Shown piece after piece: positions 1 through 10,646 of a stretch of DNA of 64,000 bases. This DNA is from Pratylenchus scribneri (Eukaryota > Nematoda > Chromadorea > Rhabditida > Pratylenchidae). The translations under genes were made by a program, and so were the position numbers. The DNA is taken from NCBI GenBank assembly GCA_030063045.1, contig JAQSEB010000245.1:62001-126000 (forward strand), written 5' to 3'. Position 1 is the first letter of the stretch. Each line of letters starts with the position of its first letter. Below the pieces are notes generated by a model that made no database searches, was not told where the DNA came from, and saw only the letters and a program-made list of their open reading frames with translations.

Positions 1-157
1 TCATCCGACTATATCCGCCCTAATCCTCATATATCCGGATATATCCCGCGCAACCCATTATGACCTATTTTGGCCTTCATTAAATCTATTTCATCCAAAT
101 TTCAATAATACAAACCAATTTCTATTATTTACAACGTGAAAGACAAAATATCCAATG

Positions 158-247
158 GGGTTGTAGAAAAAAATAATTCGGGTTGTAGAAAAAAATACTT
201 TTATTTCGGGTTGTAGAAAAAAATAAATTGGGTTGTAGAAAAAATTG
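158..247. repeat. Short tandem repeat, four GGGTTGTAGAAAAAA units
   Basis: The motif GGGTTGTAGAAAAAA(A)TA occurs four times in a row, starting at 158, 180, 208 and 230, with AT-rich spacers of 4-12 bases. It lies just upstream of a splice acceptor, inside what is probably an intron of the gene ending at 562. Seen directly; no function is implied. Confidence 0.7.
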
Positions 248-322
248 GCATTCATTTAAAATAATTTAGGAAAAATTAGATTTTTTAATAAATAAATAAT
301 TTAAATTTCCCCCTTTTTTCAG

Positions 323-562
323 TATCTTTTGGAAAGCATCAAAACGGATGCCCAAAAGCATTTGGCCCTTTCCACTTTGAGTTGGGATGAGGACATTCCA
401 TTCACCCCGTTGGCCAATTCTCTACGAAAATTGCGTCAAATTCCCACAAATCGATCGGCGGAATTTGCCAATTTGAATATTCATTTGTCATCCAGTCCAC
501 GGATGATGGTTTTGACAAGTGGCAAAATATCAGTGCCAATTGAATGGATTGAGGAAATTTAG
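323..562 (+). CDS. Terminal exon of an unrecognised protein
   Basis: An open frame of 79 codons starts directly after a strong splice acceptor (T-run then CAG, 321-322) in phase 0 and ends at a TAG. The rest of the gene lies left of the window. The C-terminal segment is mixed polar/hydrophobic, with no transmembrane helix or repeat, and includes the stretch MMVLTSGKISVPIEWIEEI. I do not recognise the family. AATAAA-like signals follow near 700. The clean acceptor, codon use like nearby genes and the following poly(A)-type sequence support a real last exon, but the product is unknown. Confidence 0.55.
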   Translation, partial: YLLESIKTDAQKHLALSTLSWDEDIPFTPLANSLRKLRQIPTNRSAEFANLNIHLSSSPRMMVLTSGKISVPIEWIEEI

Positions 563-868
563 AACAAATTTAAAAGATTTTTGATTATTTCCACCCGGTT
601 AAAATTCTTTGTAAATTTCCCATTTAATTGTGAATTATTCTCTTTTAATGATTTTAGCCTTTTGATGCTAATATTTCCCAATCTGCTCAATTTCCAAATT
701 TAATAAATACTCAAAATTATTCATTTTTTAAATAAATTTTTACTAATTTTTGTGTTCAATTCAACAAAAATTTTATGGTCAAAGGCTACCAATTTTGCTT
801 CACTTTCATCATATTTAATTTAATTAATTGATTAAATAAGTCTATTTTAGATTAAAAAAAAAATAAAA

Positions 869-1971
869 ATGTTTCACTGCCAAAAATCGCAAATTTCACG
901 ACATTTTCGACAATTCTACGCCAAAATGACCACTTTTTATGCTGGAAAAATCCAATTTTCAACAAATTCACCACCAAAATCACCAAATTCTGAATCAATG
1001 GAAAATAAGAAAATTGATGAAATGGCCAACAGCAATTCGGTTGAACAATTCAATTCACCAAAAACAATTAAACGAGGTTTTCAACAAATTTTAAAAAAAT
1101 TAGTCCCTTTTCCTTATAAACAGTTAAACAACAATCAACAATTTATGGCAAAAGCATTGACCCACTGAATGATTATTGGGAACCAACCGAAATTCAAATG
1201 GGCATTCTTTCATTCATTGGCAAATTCAATCCAAAAGAGGATATCAGAGAGTAAATTTCGTTCTTTTTCAATTAAAAAAAAATTAATAATTAGAATTAAC
1301 GTCTAAATTAATATATTTTATTTTTAATAATAAATCTCATCAAAAATGGACCAATTTAAATTATTTTTTTTTATTAAATTAAAGAGCAGATTTTTGACTA
1401 TCAAATAATATTAATTTTATTCAAATTGGTTCAGTATTGAAGGAGTTGTGACCAAAAAATTAAAAAATTTCTCTAATCTTTAATTGAGGACATTTTAAAA
1501 GGTTTTAAGAGCACATTTTAGAAAAATTCGAAACCAAATTAAATAAATTAATTTTATTAAATAGCAAACATACTAATTTTTTAATTTAATACAAAAATTG
1601 GTTCAATCCTTGATGAGGTATTATTATAAGCGGCAATTAATTTTATATTTTTGATTATATTAAATCCTATTTAAATTGATTTCCAAAATATAATTAAAAT
1701 TATTCCAATTTCCTTTTTCAGTTTTCGGGTCTATAATCGCCACAAAAGACTGGTTCAAAATCTTCACCGTTTATTTTGGGCAACAATTTTTGTTGTCATT
1801 GCCTTTCTTGTTTATGCAGCAATTGAATTATGGTTAATTTTTTAAATTTTAAATTTATTTACTACATTTTTTTCTTTTAATAACAGGAAAGGTATGGAAG
1901 AAGCCAGGCAAATGAGGGAATGGGAAGCATCAACCAAAGCAGCAGAGAACAAAGAAAAATCTTCAAATTGA
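869..1971 (+). CDS. Small single-pass membrane protein, unknown function (4 exons)
   Basis: Exons at 869-1076, 1124-1250, 1722-1832 and 1887-1971 join in phase to give a 176-residue protein. Introns are 47, 471 and 54 bp, with GT donors and pyrimidine-rich CAG acceptors. The N-terminal part is Ser/Asn/Lys-rich and looks cytosolic. Exon 3 carries one transmembrane helix (LFWATIFVVIAFLVYAAIEL, about residues 130-149), followed by a short charged tail (EEARQMREWEASTKAAEN). The reading frame seems to end at 1168 unless the 47-bp intron at 1077-1123 is removed. No known domain was recognised. The first Met was taken as the start; internal Met codons in exon 1 are alternatives. The long intron carries a repeat also found in the F-box-like gene at 57-60 kb. 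Confidence 0.6.
1330..1660. repeat. Intronic interspersed repeat, copy 1
   Basis: Within the third intron of the 869-1971 gene are the landmarks ATTAATTTTATTCAAATTGG, TTCAGTATTGAAGGAGTTGTG and a later GGTTCAATCCTTGATGAGGT followed by ATTATTATAA. The same landmarks, in the same order and spacing, occur at about 58490-58775 in an intron of an unrelated gene. The boundaries are approximate. Confidence 0.5.
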
Positions 1972-2444
1972 AATTTGAAATACATTTTCAATTTTTTGAT
2001 ATCTTTTTTATTTGTTATAATGTAAAATATTTTATATTATTCTAAAACAAAATTAATTTTAAACAGTAGAGCATGGGGATTTATTTGCACCAAAAAAGGT
2101 CTTTCCACTGTTATTCTCTCCAGGGTTAATTAATATTATTCAAAGGCAATCCAAATGTGGATTGGGGAGTGACAATCACAGAAGAAATATACGGTAATGT
2201 GAGGAAAATTAAATCTTTAAATCCGGCTGGAAAACATTCTAGACTAACCACTAACCAGCCTTAGGGAAGAAAATTAATTACTTTTTTTTGTTTTTTTTTT
2301 ACCTTCATTCTTAATACATTATTTAATATAATTTAATATTTACTTTTATTTATATTAAAGAATAATAGGCACATAAAAATAATACATATAAATATATAAA
2401 AATGATGAATTCAAAAAAAATTCGTTTTTTTTCTCAAAATTCGT
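1972..2444. other. Intergenic spacer
   Basis: AT-rich DNA between the stop codon of the plus-strand membrane-protein gene and the stop codon of the minus-strand LU-domain gene, so the two genes are convergent. It holds poly-T/poly-A runs and AATAAA-like hexamers for both genes. I see no coding exon here. Confidence 0.6.
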
Positions 2445-5400
2445 TCAACTTTGTCCAATTTGTCCCATCAAAATTGCCCAAATGGCCAATCCGAAGAATG
2501 GAACAATTCGGCCAATTTGAACCATCATTTTCCCGGAATTTGCCTCATCCGTCGCCGAATATTCCTCAAAAATGTCTTTTCGCCGTCCATTCCAACCATT
2601 CTTTTCCGAAAACATTTTCTCATTTCCATTTGTTTTTGTTGTTGTTGTTTGGCTATTTGCTTTCCATTTTTCCAGCCGTTGACGAATTGCCATCGATTCG
2701 GTGGTTGTTGTGGTTGGGGTAGTGGTTGATATAGTTGTTGGCATTATTGTCGATGATTGTGCCATCATTTTGCCATTTATGTTTATGGTGGTGGTCTTTG
2801 GTGGCGGCAATGTTGTACTGCTCCATTGGGTGGATGGACTAATATTAATTATATTGAAAAATTAAACTTGAAAATTTGACTTATTTTGTAAAAATTGTGT
2901 GCCAAAATTCTCTCACAAGAATTTTCTAAATCCAAATAATTTTTAAATTAAGAAATTTTTTACCATTTTATGGCCTCGATTGTGTTAGAAAAAGAATTTA
3001 TGGATTTGATGGAAATTACAAAAATTTTGACCGAAAAACAGCAAACAAACCAAAAATATTTTTCATTTTTTTGGCCATAATTTTCTAACTTCAAATTGTC
3101 AATTAGGCTAAGGAAAAATGTTATCAATACCACCTGCTATAAATTTAAAATCATCTTATTAATGTATTATTATATTATAAAATTCCAATTCTCGAGATGA
3201 AATTAATTTTAGTGAATACTTTCCCACCTTAAATTCGCTGGTGCCGGTCGTCTTGCAGTGACTTTTGCCGTTCCGAAAAGTGCATTGTCTTCATCCTTTA
3301 AAAATGGAATAAAATTTGCATATTCGAATTATTAAAAAGGAAAAAATATATTTTTAAAGAGAGAAGGCATAATCATTTTTCTTTTCTCATATATTTGGAT
3401 GGTTAGCCGACATTTGCGCCGGAGCATTTGCGCCGCCGACACTTGCGCCGCCGACATTTGCGACTCCGACTTTTACGCCGTCGACTTTTGCGCCGGAACA
3501 TTTGCGCCGCCGACATTTGCGTCACAGACTTTTGCGACGCCTACTTTTGCGCCGCCTCTAGAAATACGATTAGATTTTGCAAAACGATGTAAAATAAATC
3601 CAAAGTTATGATTATTAACTATCAAAATTAAAATATTAACCAAATGAATAAATAAAATTGTTAAATAAATGTTATATAAAAATCCCAAGCATCAATAAAC
3701 CCAATCATCCAATCCCCTTGTTGTTAAACGATATCGTAATGCCTGAGGATGAGCCAGCCATGTTGAATCATTGCGCGCATTAGGATTCTGTTGATGAATT
3801 CCATTGATTCTTTTTTCGTTAGTTAAGGATTGCTTAATTTGTGTGATGTCCATCTTTTGGAAATAGAAAATTATTCACCCTTTTATTAGTTAATGATATA
3901 ATTCGGTCCGATAATTTTTTAATAAACAATAATTCGTATTTCTGTGGGCGGCGCGAAAGTAGGCGTCGCAAAAGTCTGCGTCGCAAATGTCGACGGCGCA
4001 AATGCTCCGGCGCAAAAGTCGTCGGCGCAAAAGTCGGCGTCGCAAAAGTTCCGGCGCAAATGTCGGCGGCGCAAATGTTCCCGTCGCAAATGTCGAATCA
4101 CCATTTGGATGATAAATCATAATTTTAACTTTATTTCATTCAAATTGGACAATATTGTTAATGGTTTAGTATTCGGAAATTACCTCTAATTATGAGGAGT
4201 TAAATTTATGAGAATTTCAAAAATTTACAGCCAAACAAAATTTAAAAATTTTTGAAAAAATTTTTCGCATTTCATTTTTGCTAATCTAAATATTTTAATT
4301 TTCATACATTTTGTTCCCATGTTCCGCCGGCCCCATTATGATGATTGGTTGTTGCCGTTGGATTTGTGGCCAATTTCCTTGGATTCCCCTCATTTGTGGC
4401 CAATACTACTTCTCGGCCAATTCCCGTCGAATTTATTGTTGTGGACATCAATTTATTTGGACTGGAAAAATATTAAATTATAATTTCCCAAAAAACGGAT
4501 TATGAAAAAAAAAACAACAAAAACAATCAAGAATTCATTTCCTCAATTTTAAAAAATTTTTTAAGCTTCCGGATTCCCCGAAAGCAATCTCCAAAAATTA
4601 ATTCCAAAGCACAGTTTTACCCCGGCTTTGATCTTTTAGTACCTTTAATTATATTCCGGTACTTAACCGAATTTTAATAATTCAAAATTCATTTTTATAG
4701 TCAATTCCAATGCAAATTGTAGATGAGTTGGAAGGGCACCAAAAGGCCTCATTTTCCATACTCTTGACCAGCAATGCAATGGAAGGAATGATTATAATCC
4801 CACCATTTTCTCTTCCACTTTTCTAACCGTCTTCCCGCAATGATTCACTAACTATTTCAATTGTTTATTTGAGTATGGAAAACAGGCGGATGGGGGATGG
4901 GGTAGAGAATAGAAGGAAGCAAGCTGCCTTCTTTTTACCTTCACTGCTGGAAGAGAAACGATAAATTTGTAAAAGAGTGAACAAATGAAATAATGGTTAT
5001 TTGATAAAATGTAGAAATTTGTTACCTTTTTGTGCCCTTCCAACTCATCTGCAATTTGCCGGTGAAACGGCCATAAAAAAGAACTGTTAATAAATTAAAT
5101 TTGGTCAAGTACCTTGCAAAACAAAGTACTAAAATAATCAAAGCCGGTTAAAGCTGTGCTTTCGATTTAATTTTTGGAGCATGCTTTCGGGGCGTCAGGA
5201 AGCTTAAAAAATGTACGATTTACTGAAGTCAGTAGGAAAAATTTTATTTTTTATGACTTTGCCCTGTAAATTAGATTTCACCTTAACCCTTTTGTTGCTG
5301 CCGACTCTGCTGCTTGTTGGGCGATTGGATTTCGGTTGCACATTTGGCCATCGCAAATACAATAATTCACAAATCCTATTTTTGAAAATAAAAATTAAAC

Positions 5401-8400
5401 ATTTAATAATTTTCTCCAAATATTTTTAAATAATGGTTTTTATTTTTTGCCCTCGACTTTGTTCCAATTCCAAATTCCAAAAATAGGTTCGAACTTTGTC
5501 GATTTAAAAATAATAAAAAATATTTCTATGCCCCCCTCAATCACCATCATATGTTGAAGCACAGCCTATTTGAATTTCATTTGAGGAATGTTTCTCCAAT
5601 TCCTCCGGGAATTGTTGATAAAATTGATGCATTGAAACACAACTTTTTTGCACAATGAATGAATCTGAAAATATTATTTGACAAATAAAATAGCTGATTT
5701 TTGAATAAATATTAATATAAACGATTGGAATTCATCAAATCTTGAAGTTAATAAATTTAAGGCCTCTTTTATTCATAATTTCTGACATTTTTTGCCATTT
5801 GGCTTGTTTGTTTTTATAAGGCTCGAATTTTAAGATTTTTATAATTTTAATATGAATTATAATAATGAAAATCCTTTTTAGTTCCACCACTCTTGTCTTT
5901 TTTTTAAACTATTTTCTTATTTGGCACAATTAAAAAATGAAATTCTATTAAAATGAAATTTCAAAAAAAGGCCAAAAATAATCTATTTCAACTTGGCTGG
6001 TAAAAAGAAAATTTGATTATGATGTAAATAATATAAATAATATTTGGGAAAATGTTTAAAAATAGCATAAAAAATCGAATCAAAAAAAATTTTAAAAAAA
6101 TCCTCTCAGTCGTGTGATTTTTTTATAGCATTTAAACCGACACTGGTTTTCTTTTAGAGAAACCTTAAATCTTGAATAATCATCGAGGATTCGAACCGCA
6201 GTCCTTTTTATCAGAAATCAATGCCCTTAACCATTCGGCCATTGACGACTCGAACGAAATTGAAAAGATGGTTTCGTAATAAAAGGATTGTTGAAATGAT
6301 CTCCGAATTTGTGGCAAATATTTAAAAACAAAGGTACAATACATATCAAAAAAATTTTATCTACTTAAAAATTTAATTTCATAATTTTTCGTTACATAAA
6401 AATCCCTTTCCTTATTATTTTATTTAATAATTTTTTAATATTAAATTTTAATTGTAAAAAAATAACTCCCCAATTTTCTACCTAACCTTTTCCATTATGA
6501 GTTTGTCTCGTTAAACAATAGGCCTTTTCATTTTTCAACAATTGTGCACAATTCTGAGCCCTCGCATTCGCACAATCCCCTTTTGAATCTCTGCAGAAAT
6601 TAATTTAATTAGGTAATTAAAAATTATTTTTTGCTCGCCTCAAATTCACATCCAAACAAATTGCACAATTCAATGCGCCATTTTCATCGATATTTGCCGA
6701 TGGCAAATTCAAATTGGCATTCACATTTGGCGGCGACATTGTTCTTTGTGTGGAGGTTGACAATGGCGGCGATGGGCCAAAATGAATTTCCGGGACTGGC
6801 TGATTGATCAACATTCGACCATAGGCAATCTTTGGATGGGAATTAAGTGAAATTTGCTTATTTTAAAGTAATTTAACAATAAAATTATTGAATTTATGTC
6901 GAATTCGCATTTTTGAGGATATATTATTTAGTGATAACAAAGGAGGATAAGGGTAAATATTTTAGATATACGCTAAGATTACGAACAAGTGAGACTGATT
7001 TGGCTCAATTGCCGCTGAAAGGAAAGTGAAATGAATATTTAATTTAAATATTTTCCATATTAATTATTAAGTTTAATTAAATGATCTATTAAATAAAATA
7101 AAAAAAGGTACACTATTGTTTTTTTTTAGTAATATTTAAAAATTTGGTCCAATTCAAATGAACCTGTTCGGCAATTGGTGCTCGATTGCACTGGCCAGTT
7201 GAACAAATGCAAAGTCTTTCGGCGCCAGCCGATTTTTTGGTTGCCATTGGCCCACCCAATTTTGGCAATTCCAAACAGGCGGATTCATCACGGATTGCTG
7301 AATTCAACAAATCGGCCGCCTCTTTCCCACCAAATTCATCGAGGATTGCTCTCTCAGTTGTACACCCCTTTTCAATTGAATAATTCGGGCCTAAAAGGCA
7401 AAATCAAAAATTGTTCTTTTATCAAAAAATTGTGTCTAAAATTATGGAATAAAATGTTGAGGAATTTGGTCAATTTTTGGCTATAAGATTAAATTATGGA
7501 TGGAAAAATTAAAGAAATTAAATTTTAATTCAATTATTTAATTAATTTAGCTTTTTAAAATGTTTATTTTCAATAAATTTAACTATTATTAATAAATTTC
7601 AATTTTACCATTCTGATTCTGAATTTGTCTGGTTAAGCAAAGTGGTCGACCAATTCCCGGCGATTGTTTGCTTCGATCCGGGCAGCTGAGCATAATTTGT
7701 GTTCGGCAATCGGAATCACTGCCGGATAAATTGTTTTCACTGCATTGCAAACATTGCAATTCTTCAATAAAAAAAATAATAATTAATAAAATGAATATAT
7801 TTTAATTTATAAATTTGTAAAAATATTCTTTATTAATATTAAAAATTCAATTTTTAGCAAAATCTTAAATAAATAAATTTATCACCTGGCAATAATCCAA
7901 GTTGATTCCCAGTGCCAGTAGAACCAACATTGTTGGTTGCCGCCAATTCTCCTTGCCTCTCAAAAATTGACGGCATTGTTTGGGAGATTGGTTCAACATT
8001 TTCACCAATTCTTTCAGTTCCAATTCCTTCATCCGTCGTTCCAAATGGGAATGCTGGACCTTTGATGAAATGATAATAAAACATTGAAAAATATATTAAT
8101 TTCTACCAGTTGGCCGTGAAATTTCCTCGCCCCTTTCAGTTGATTGCGGCGGTGCCACAAATGGATTTGGCATTGTTGGTGCCAACCTTGCCCAACTTGG
8201 CATTTCATTTTCGTGCATTTGATGTTGCCTTTGGGCATTCTGACTTCTTTGAAGCAAAGGAGAGGAGGAATCGTCGGCTGTTGCCAAATTTTTGTCAGCC
8301 AAAATTTCTGTGGTCATTTTTGGCGACCATTTTTCGCCTTTTTCTCCCTCATTTTCGCCGATTGCATCATCCGTATCATCGGAGGATGGACCATTTGCCT

Positions 8401-9295
8401 CATTTGAAGCAGGAATTGGGTCAAATAATTCCGGATATTTCTGAAAATTTTCAATTGAAAAAATCAGGGAAATGGTCTAACTAGCAGAAGTTATCCAATC
8501 TATTTTACCTTCTCAAAATTAGTGAATTGTTCAACAATTGGTGGCCCATTGCAAAGGTCGCCATCACGGCAGAGGCAATAGGCCACTTCGAAGCCATTCA
8601 ATTCCAGCACATCACATTCCTCTTCCAGCTGGGTCGATTTACGTGGAAATGTGGCAAAATGAGCACTTTCCGCAATGCACTCCTTCACAACCGTATATGA
8701 TCCTGTAAATGGGAAAAATAAGGCCTGAATTTTCTTAAGTTTTTTAGGGATGTAATAGCTAAAAGATATTTTTGACTTCCAACTTTGTCCAATTTATGAC
8801 AAATGCGGTTAATATAAATGCCGATATTTTATTTACCACTAATAGGTAAAGTTTGGTAAATGAAAATGTTAACATTGCCTAATCAAATATTTAGCATTCA
8901 AAGTTACCACATAATATTGAAAAATATTAAATAAAATTTTTTACATTATAAAAATTCACAAATTTCCCATTTTTGGCCCTTTATTCCCTTTCTAATTCAA
9001 ATTCACCGTTGAATGTTTTGTGTCGAGTAGTTCGGCAAAATATTTTGTCCTGGGGCGAAAATCTTTTCCCATAGCCATCGCAATTGAATGGAAATGATGT
9101 TTTGCATTCGCCAAATTCATCCAATCCCCCCTCAGCACAAATATAGCAATTCAAGGCGGATGCTAAAAATTTGAACATTTTTTAATAAATATTTAATTAA
9201 AAATTAATATTATTTGAATAATAAATTTGAATATATTTTTAACCTTGATCAATGGCCAGAATATGGATGACAAATAATGCAAGAAAAGGAAACAT
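2445..9295 (-). CDS. Secreted protein with three LU (Ly6/uPAR) domains, Ser/Thr stalk and GPI-like tail (14 exons)
   Basis: Exons in transcript order: 9244-9295, 9007-9162, 8509-8702, 8107-8440, 7886-8059, 7609-7761, 7164-7390, 6639-6829, 6487-6590, 5545-5664, 5282-5375, 4308-4461, 3228-3295, 2445-2838. All phases agree, giving about 804 residues. Exon 1 is a signal peptide (MFPFLALFVIHILAIDQ). Each LU domain starts with a Leu-x-Cys-x-x-Cys motif (LNCYIC, LQCLQC, LNCAIC) and ends with a Cys-x-Cys...Cys-Asn motif (YCLCRDGDLCN, LCICSTGQCN, YCICDGQMCN). Domains lie near residues 21-130, 304-430 and 486-595. A Thr-rich stalk follows, then a hydrophobic C-terminus (IVPFFGLAIWAILMGQ) that looks like a GPI-attachment signal. 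The layout resembles mammalian uPAR, though LU proteins have many roles (receptors, channel modulators), so function is open. The eighth intron has a GC donor. An upstream in-frame ATG at 9331 would add 12 residues. Confidence 0.82.
3395..4110. mobile_element. Foldback element FB1 with GCGCC-rich arms
   Basis: Two arms of about 175 bp in opposite orientation (3395-3575 and 3935-4110) are built from degenerate units of the type ACATTTGCGCCGCCG or ACTTTTGCGCCG. Each inner end continues into a shared GAAATACGA sequence and each outer end into ATTTGGATG or CATCCAAAT. The arms are GC-rich against an AT-rich background. The element lies in the intron between exons 12 and 13 of the LU-domain gene. 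No clear target duplication could be fixed. No transposase is visible, so it is non-autonomous. Confidence 0.75.
3692..3853 (-). CDS. Small ORF in the loop of foldback element FB1 (53 codons)
   Basis: An ATG-to-TGA frame encodes 53 residues, starting MDITQIKQSLTNEK and ending RYRLTTRGLDDWVY. It sits between the two arms of FB1. The sequence just before the ATG (TTTCTATTTCCAAAAG) looks like a splice acceptor, so it may be a captured exon rather than a free-standing gene. Base composition is more balanced than the surrounding intron. I do not recognise the protein; it has no signal peptide or helix. It could equally be a chance ORF. Confidence 0.35.
   Translation of the reverse strand: MDITQIKQSLTNEKRINGIHQQNPNARNDSTWLAHPQALRYRLTTRGLDDWVY
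4560..5212. mobile_element. Foldback element FB2
   Basis: Inverted arms of about 185 bp (4560-4745 and 5028-5212). Matching landmarks read inward from both ends: AAGCTTCC, CCCCGAAAGCA, CTCCAAAAATTAA, CGAAAGCACAG or CAAAGCACAG, CCGGCTTTGAT, TTTAGTAC and AGATGAGTTGGAAGGGCAC. The inner 280 bp carries no ORF I trust. It lies in the intron between exons 11 and 12 of the LU-domain gene, next door to FB1, with which it shares no obvious sequence. Confidence 0.75.
6190..6262 (-). pseudogene. tRNA-like sequence (Ser/Leu type), probably decayed
   Basis: On the minus strand an A-box-like segment (TGGCCGAATGGTTAAGGGC) is followed about 35 bases later by a perfect B-box (GGTTCGAATCC). The A-box form resembles tRNA-Ser or tRNA-Leu. 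The acceptor arms do not pair convincingly and the T-stem has a mismatch, so a working tRNA is unlikely. It lies in an intron of the LU-domain gene, also on the minus strand, and may be a tRNA pseudogene or the head of a SINE. Confidence 0.5.
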
Positions 9296-9299
9296 TTCG

Positions 9300-10440
9300 G
9301 CAAATTTGACATTTTTGATAGAAAAATTCATTTCTGTGCAAAAATATGAGAGAATATCTTTTAAAAAATTATATAAACATTTTATATGTCTATTATTTCT
9401 GATGGAGAAAGATTTTATACTTTTGCCTAAAAAAAAAGTTAGCATTTTCTGAATCCGATGGGAAAAGAAATGCGGAAATTACGGCAGAATGATTGAGTCA
9501 AAAATGCAAAGAGACTAGCAAAAGTATTTCCTTCCGCCGATGGAACAAAAAAAATCATCCTTTTGTGCAACAATTTTCGTAAGAATCGCCGCCGGCGCCG
9601 GCAACTAATTTAGATCGGGGAGGAAGAGCTTACTCCACACGAGTTCGCCGTCCGCCAATTCAGCAGCTTTTTTACTTTGCGCGAAGAAGATCACCGAATT
9701 GAGGGAAAAAATGCCGCACCACAGAAAGCTTCGCCCACTGACGATGGACCAACGTTCCCTCCCTTCGCATCGAGGAAAATGCGGCGGCTTTTCCTCCTTC
9801 CTCTCTCTATTCAGCCGGTCAATCCACAATTTAAATTTTCTTCCCCGCAGGCAATTTTGATCAAGCGGTGAGAGAATTGGGAAAATTTACAGGGTAAAAG
9901 GGGAATTGGAGGAAAAACGACGTCCCGCCGGTGGTGCTTGTTGTCTTCCTTTGCCCTTATAAAGCAACTAGGAGCAACATCACAGAAGAGTGAGGAATGA
10001 GGATTGAGGGCAACACAACGATGTGGGCACAAAAAAGCGCTAGCCAAAATTGGTCGCCATTTTAGAGCGGAACTTTGGGTGAAGGCTGAAGGGGCAAATT
10101 GGGAAAAATGGGAAAGTTGAATTTGCGAAAATGTTTGATTGTTTTTTCGTAATTTTCTAAATGAGAACGAAAAATGGTTAATTTTTTACAATTTTATAAG
10201 ATTATTTAAATGGAAAAACGCAAACATCCGGAAATAATGAAACACAAAATAGGCGGAATTATTAAATAATTCTACTATCGAGAGAAAAAAATTATTTGAG
10301 AATTTTTTAAAGTTTAGAAAAATCTGACCTTAAATTATGCCAAAACTCCCATCAATAATTTATATACTAATAAATAATGTAACTTTAATTTAATTCGAAT
10401 AAATCCAAAAAAAATATAGGTATTTTGGAGAAATAAAGGA
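9300..10440. other. Upstream region of the LU-domain gene; no gene supported
   Basis: This follows the 5' end of the minus-strand LU gene. From about 9480 to 10080 it is more GC-rich than the rest of the spacer and contains a perfect 12-bp palindrome GCCGGCGCCGGC (9591-9602). Several short ORFs overlap on both strands here, but none has a recognisable domain, splice pattern or signal. A promoter or 5' exon is possible, not shown. Confidence 0.4.
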
Positions 10441-10448
10441 TCGAAATA

Positions 10449-10629
10449 TTAGAGTTGGAAAAAGTCGGTTTCGGATTGAGAAAATCGATGAAATTTAAAA
10501 CCGAATTTTGGAATTTTTTCTGTTTAAAACCGAAAATAGGAGGAATCAAAAATCGACATTTTTTCCAAAAAACGAAAACCGAGTTTTGAAACCGAGATGG
10601 TCTAAAAACCGATTCTATCCAACTCTACT
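10449..10629. mobile_element. MITE-like element with AGAGTTGG termini
   Basis: Inverted ends TAGAGTTGGAAAAAGTCGGTTT (left) and ACCGATTCTATCCAACTCTA (right) enclose about 130 bp rich in AAACCGA/TCGGTTT motifs. The ends begin and finish with TA, which would fit a TA target site. No ORF. Confidence 0.6.
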
Positions 10630-10646
10630 AGATATTGAAAATTTTA

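Noticed and set aside
2402..2729. Plus-strand ORFs of 92 and 106 codons
   Set aside because: They are the opposite strand of the last exon of the LU-domain gene, which has matching splice phases and a GPI-like tail.
3399..3611. Cysteine-rich repetitive ORF resembling a secreted peptide
   Set aside because: It is the translation of the GCGCC minisatellite in the left arm of FB1; the other strand and the right arm give equally open frames.
6910..7030. Possible extra exon between exons 7 and 8 of the LU gene
   Set aside because: The candidate (after TTTCCTTTCAG) would leave phase 2, while exon 8 needs phase 0; direct joining of exons 7 and 8 is in frame.
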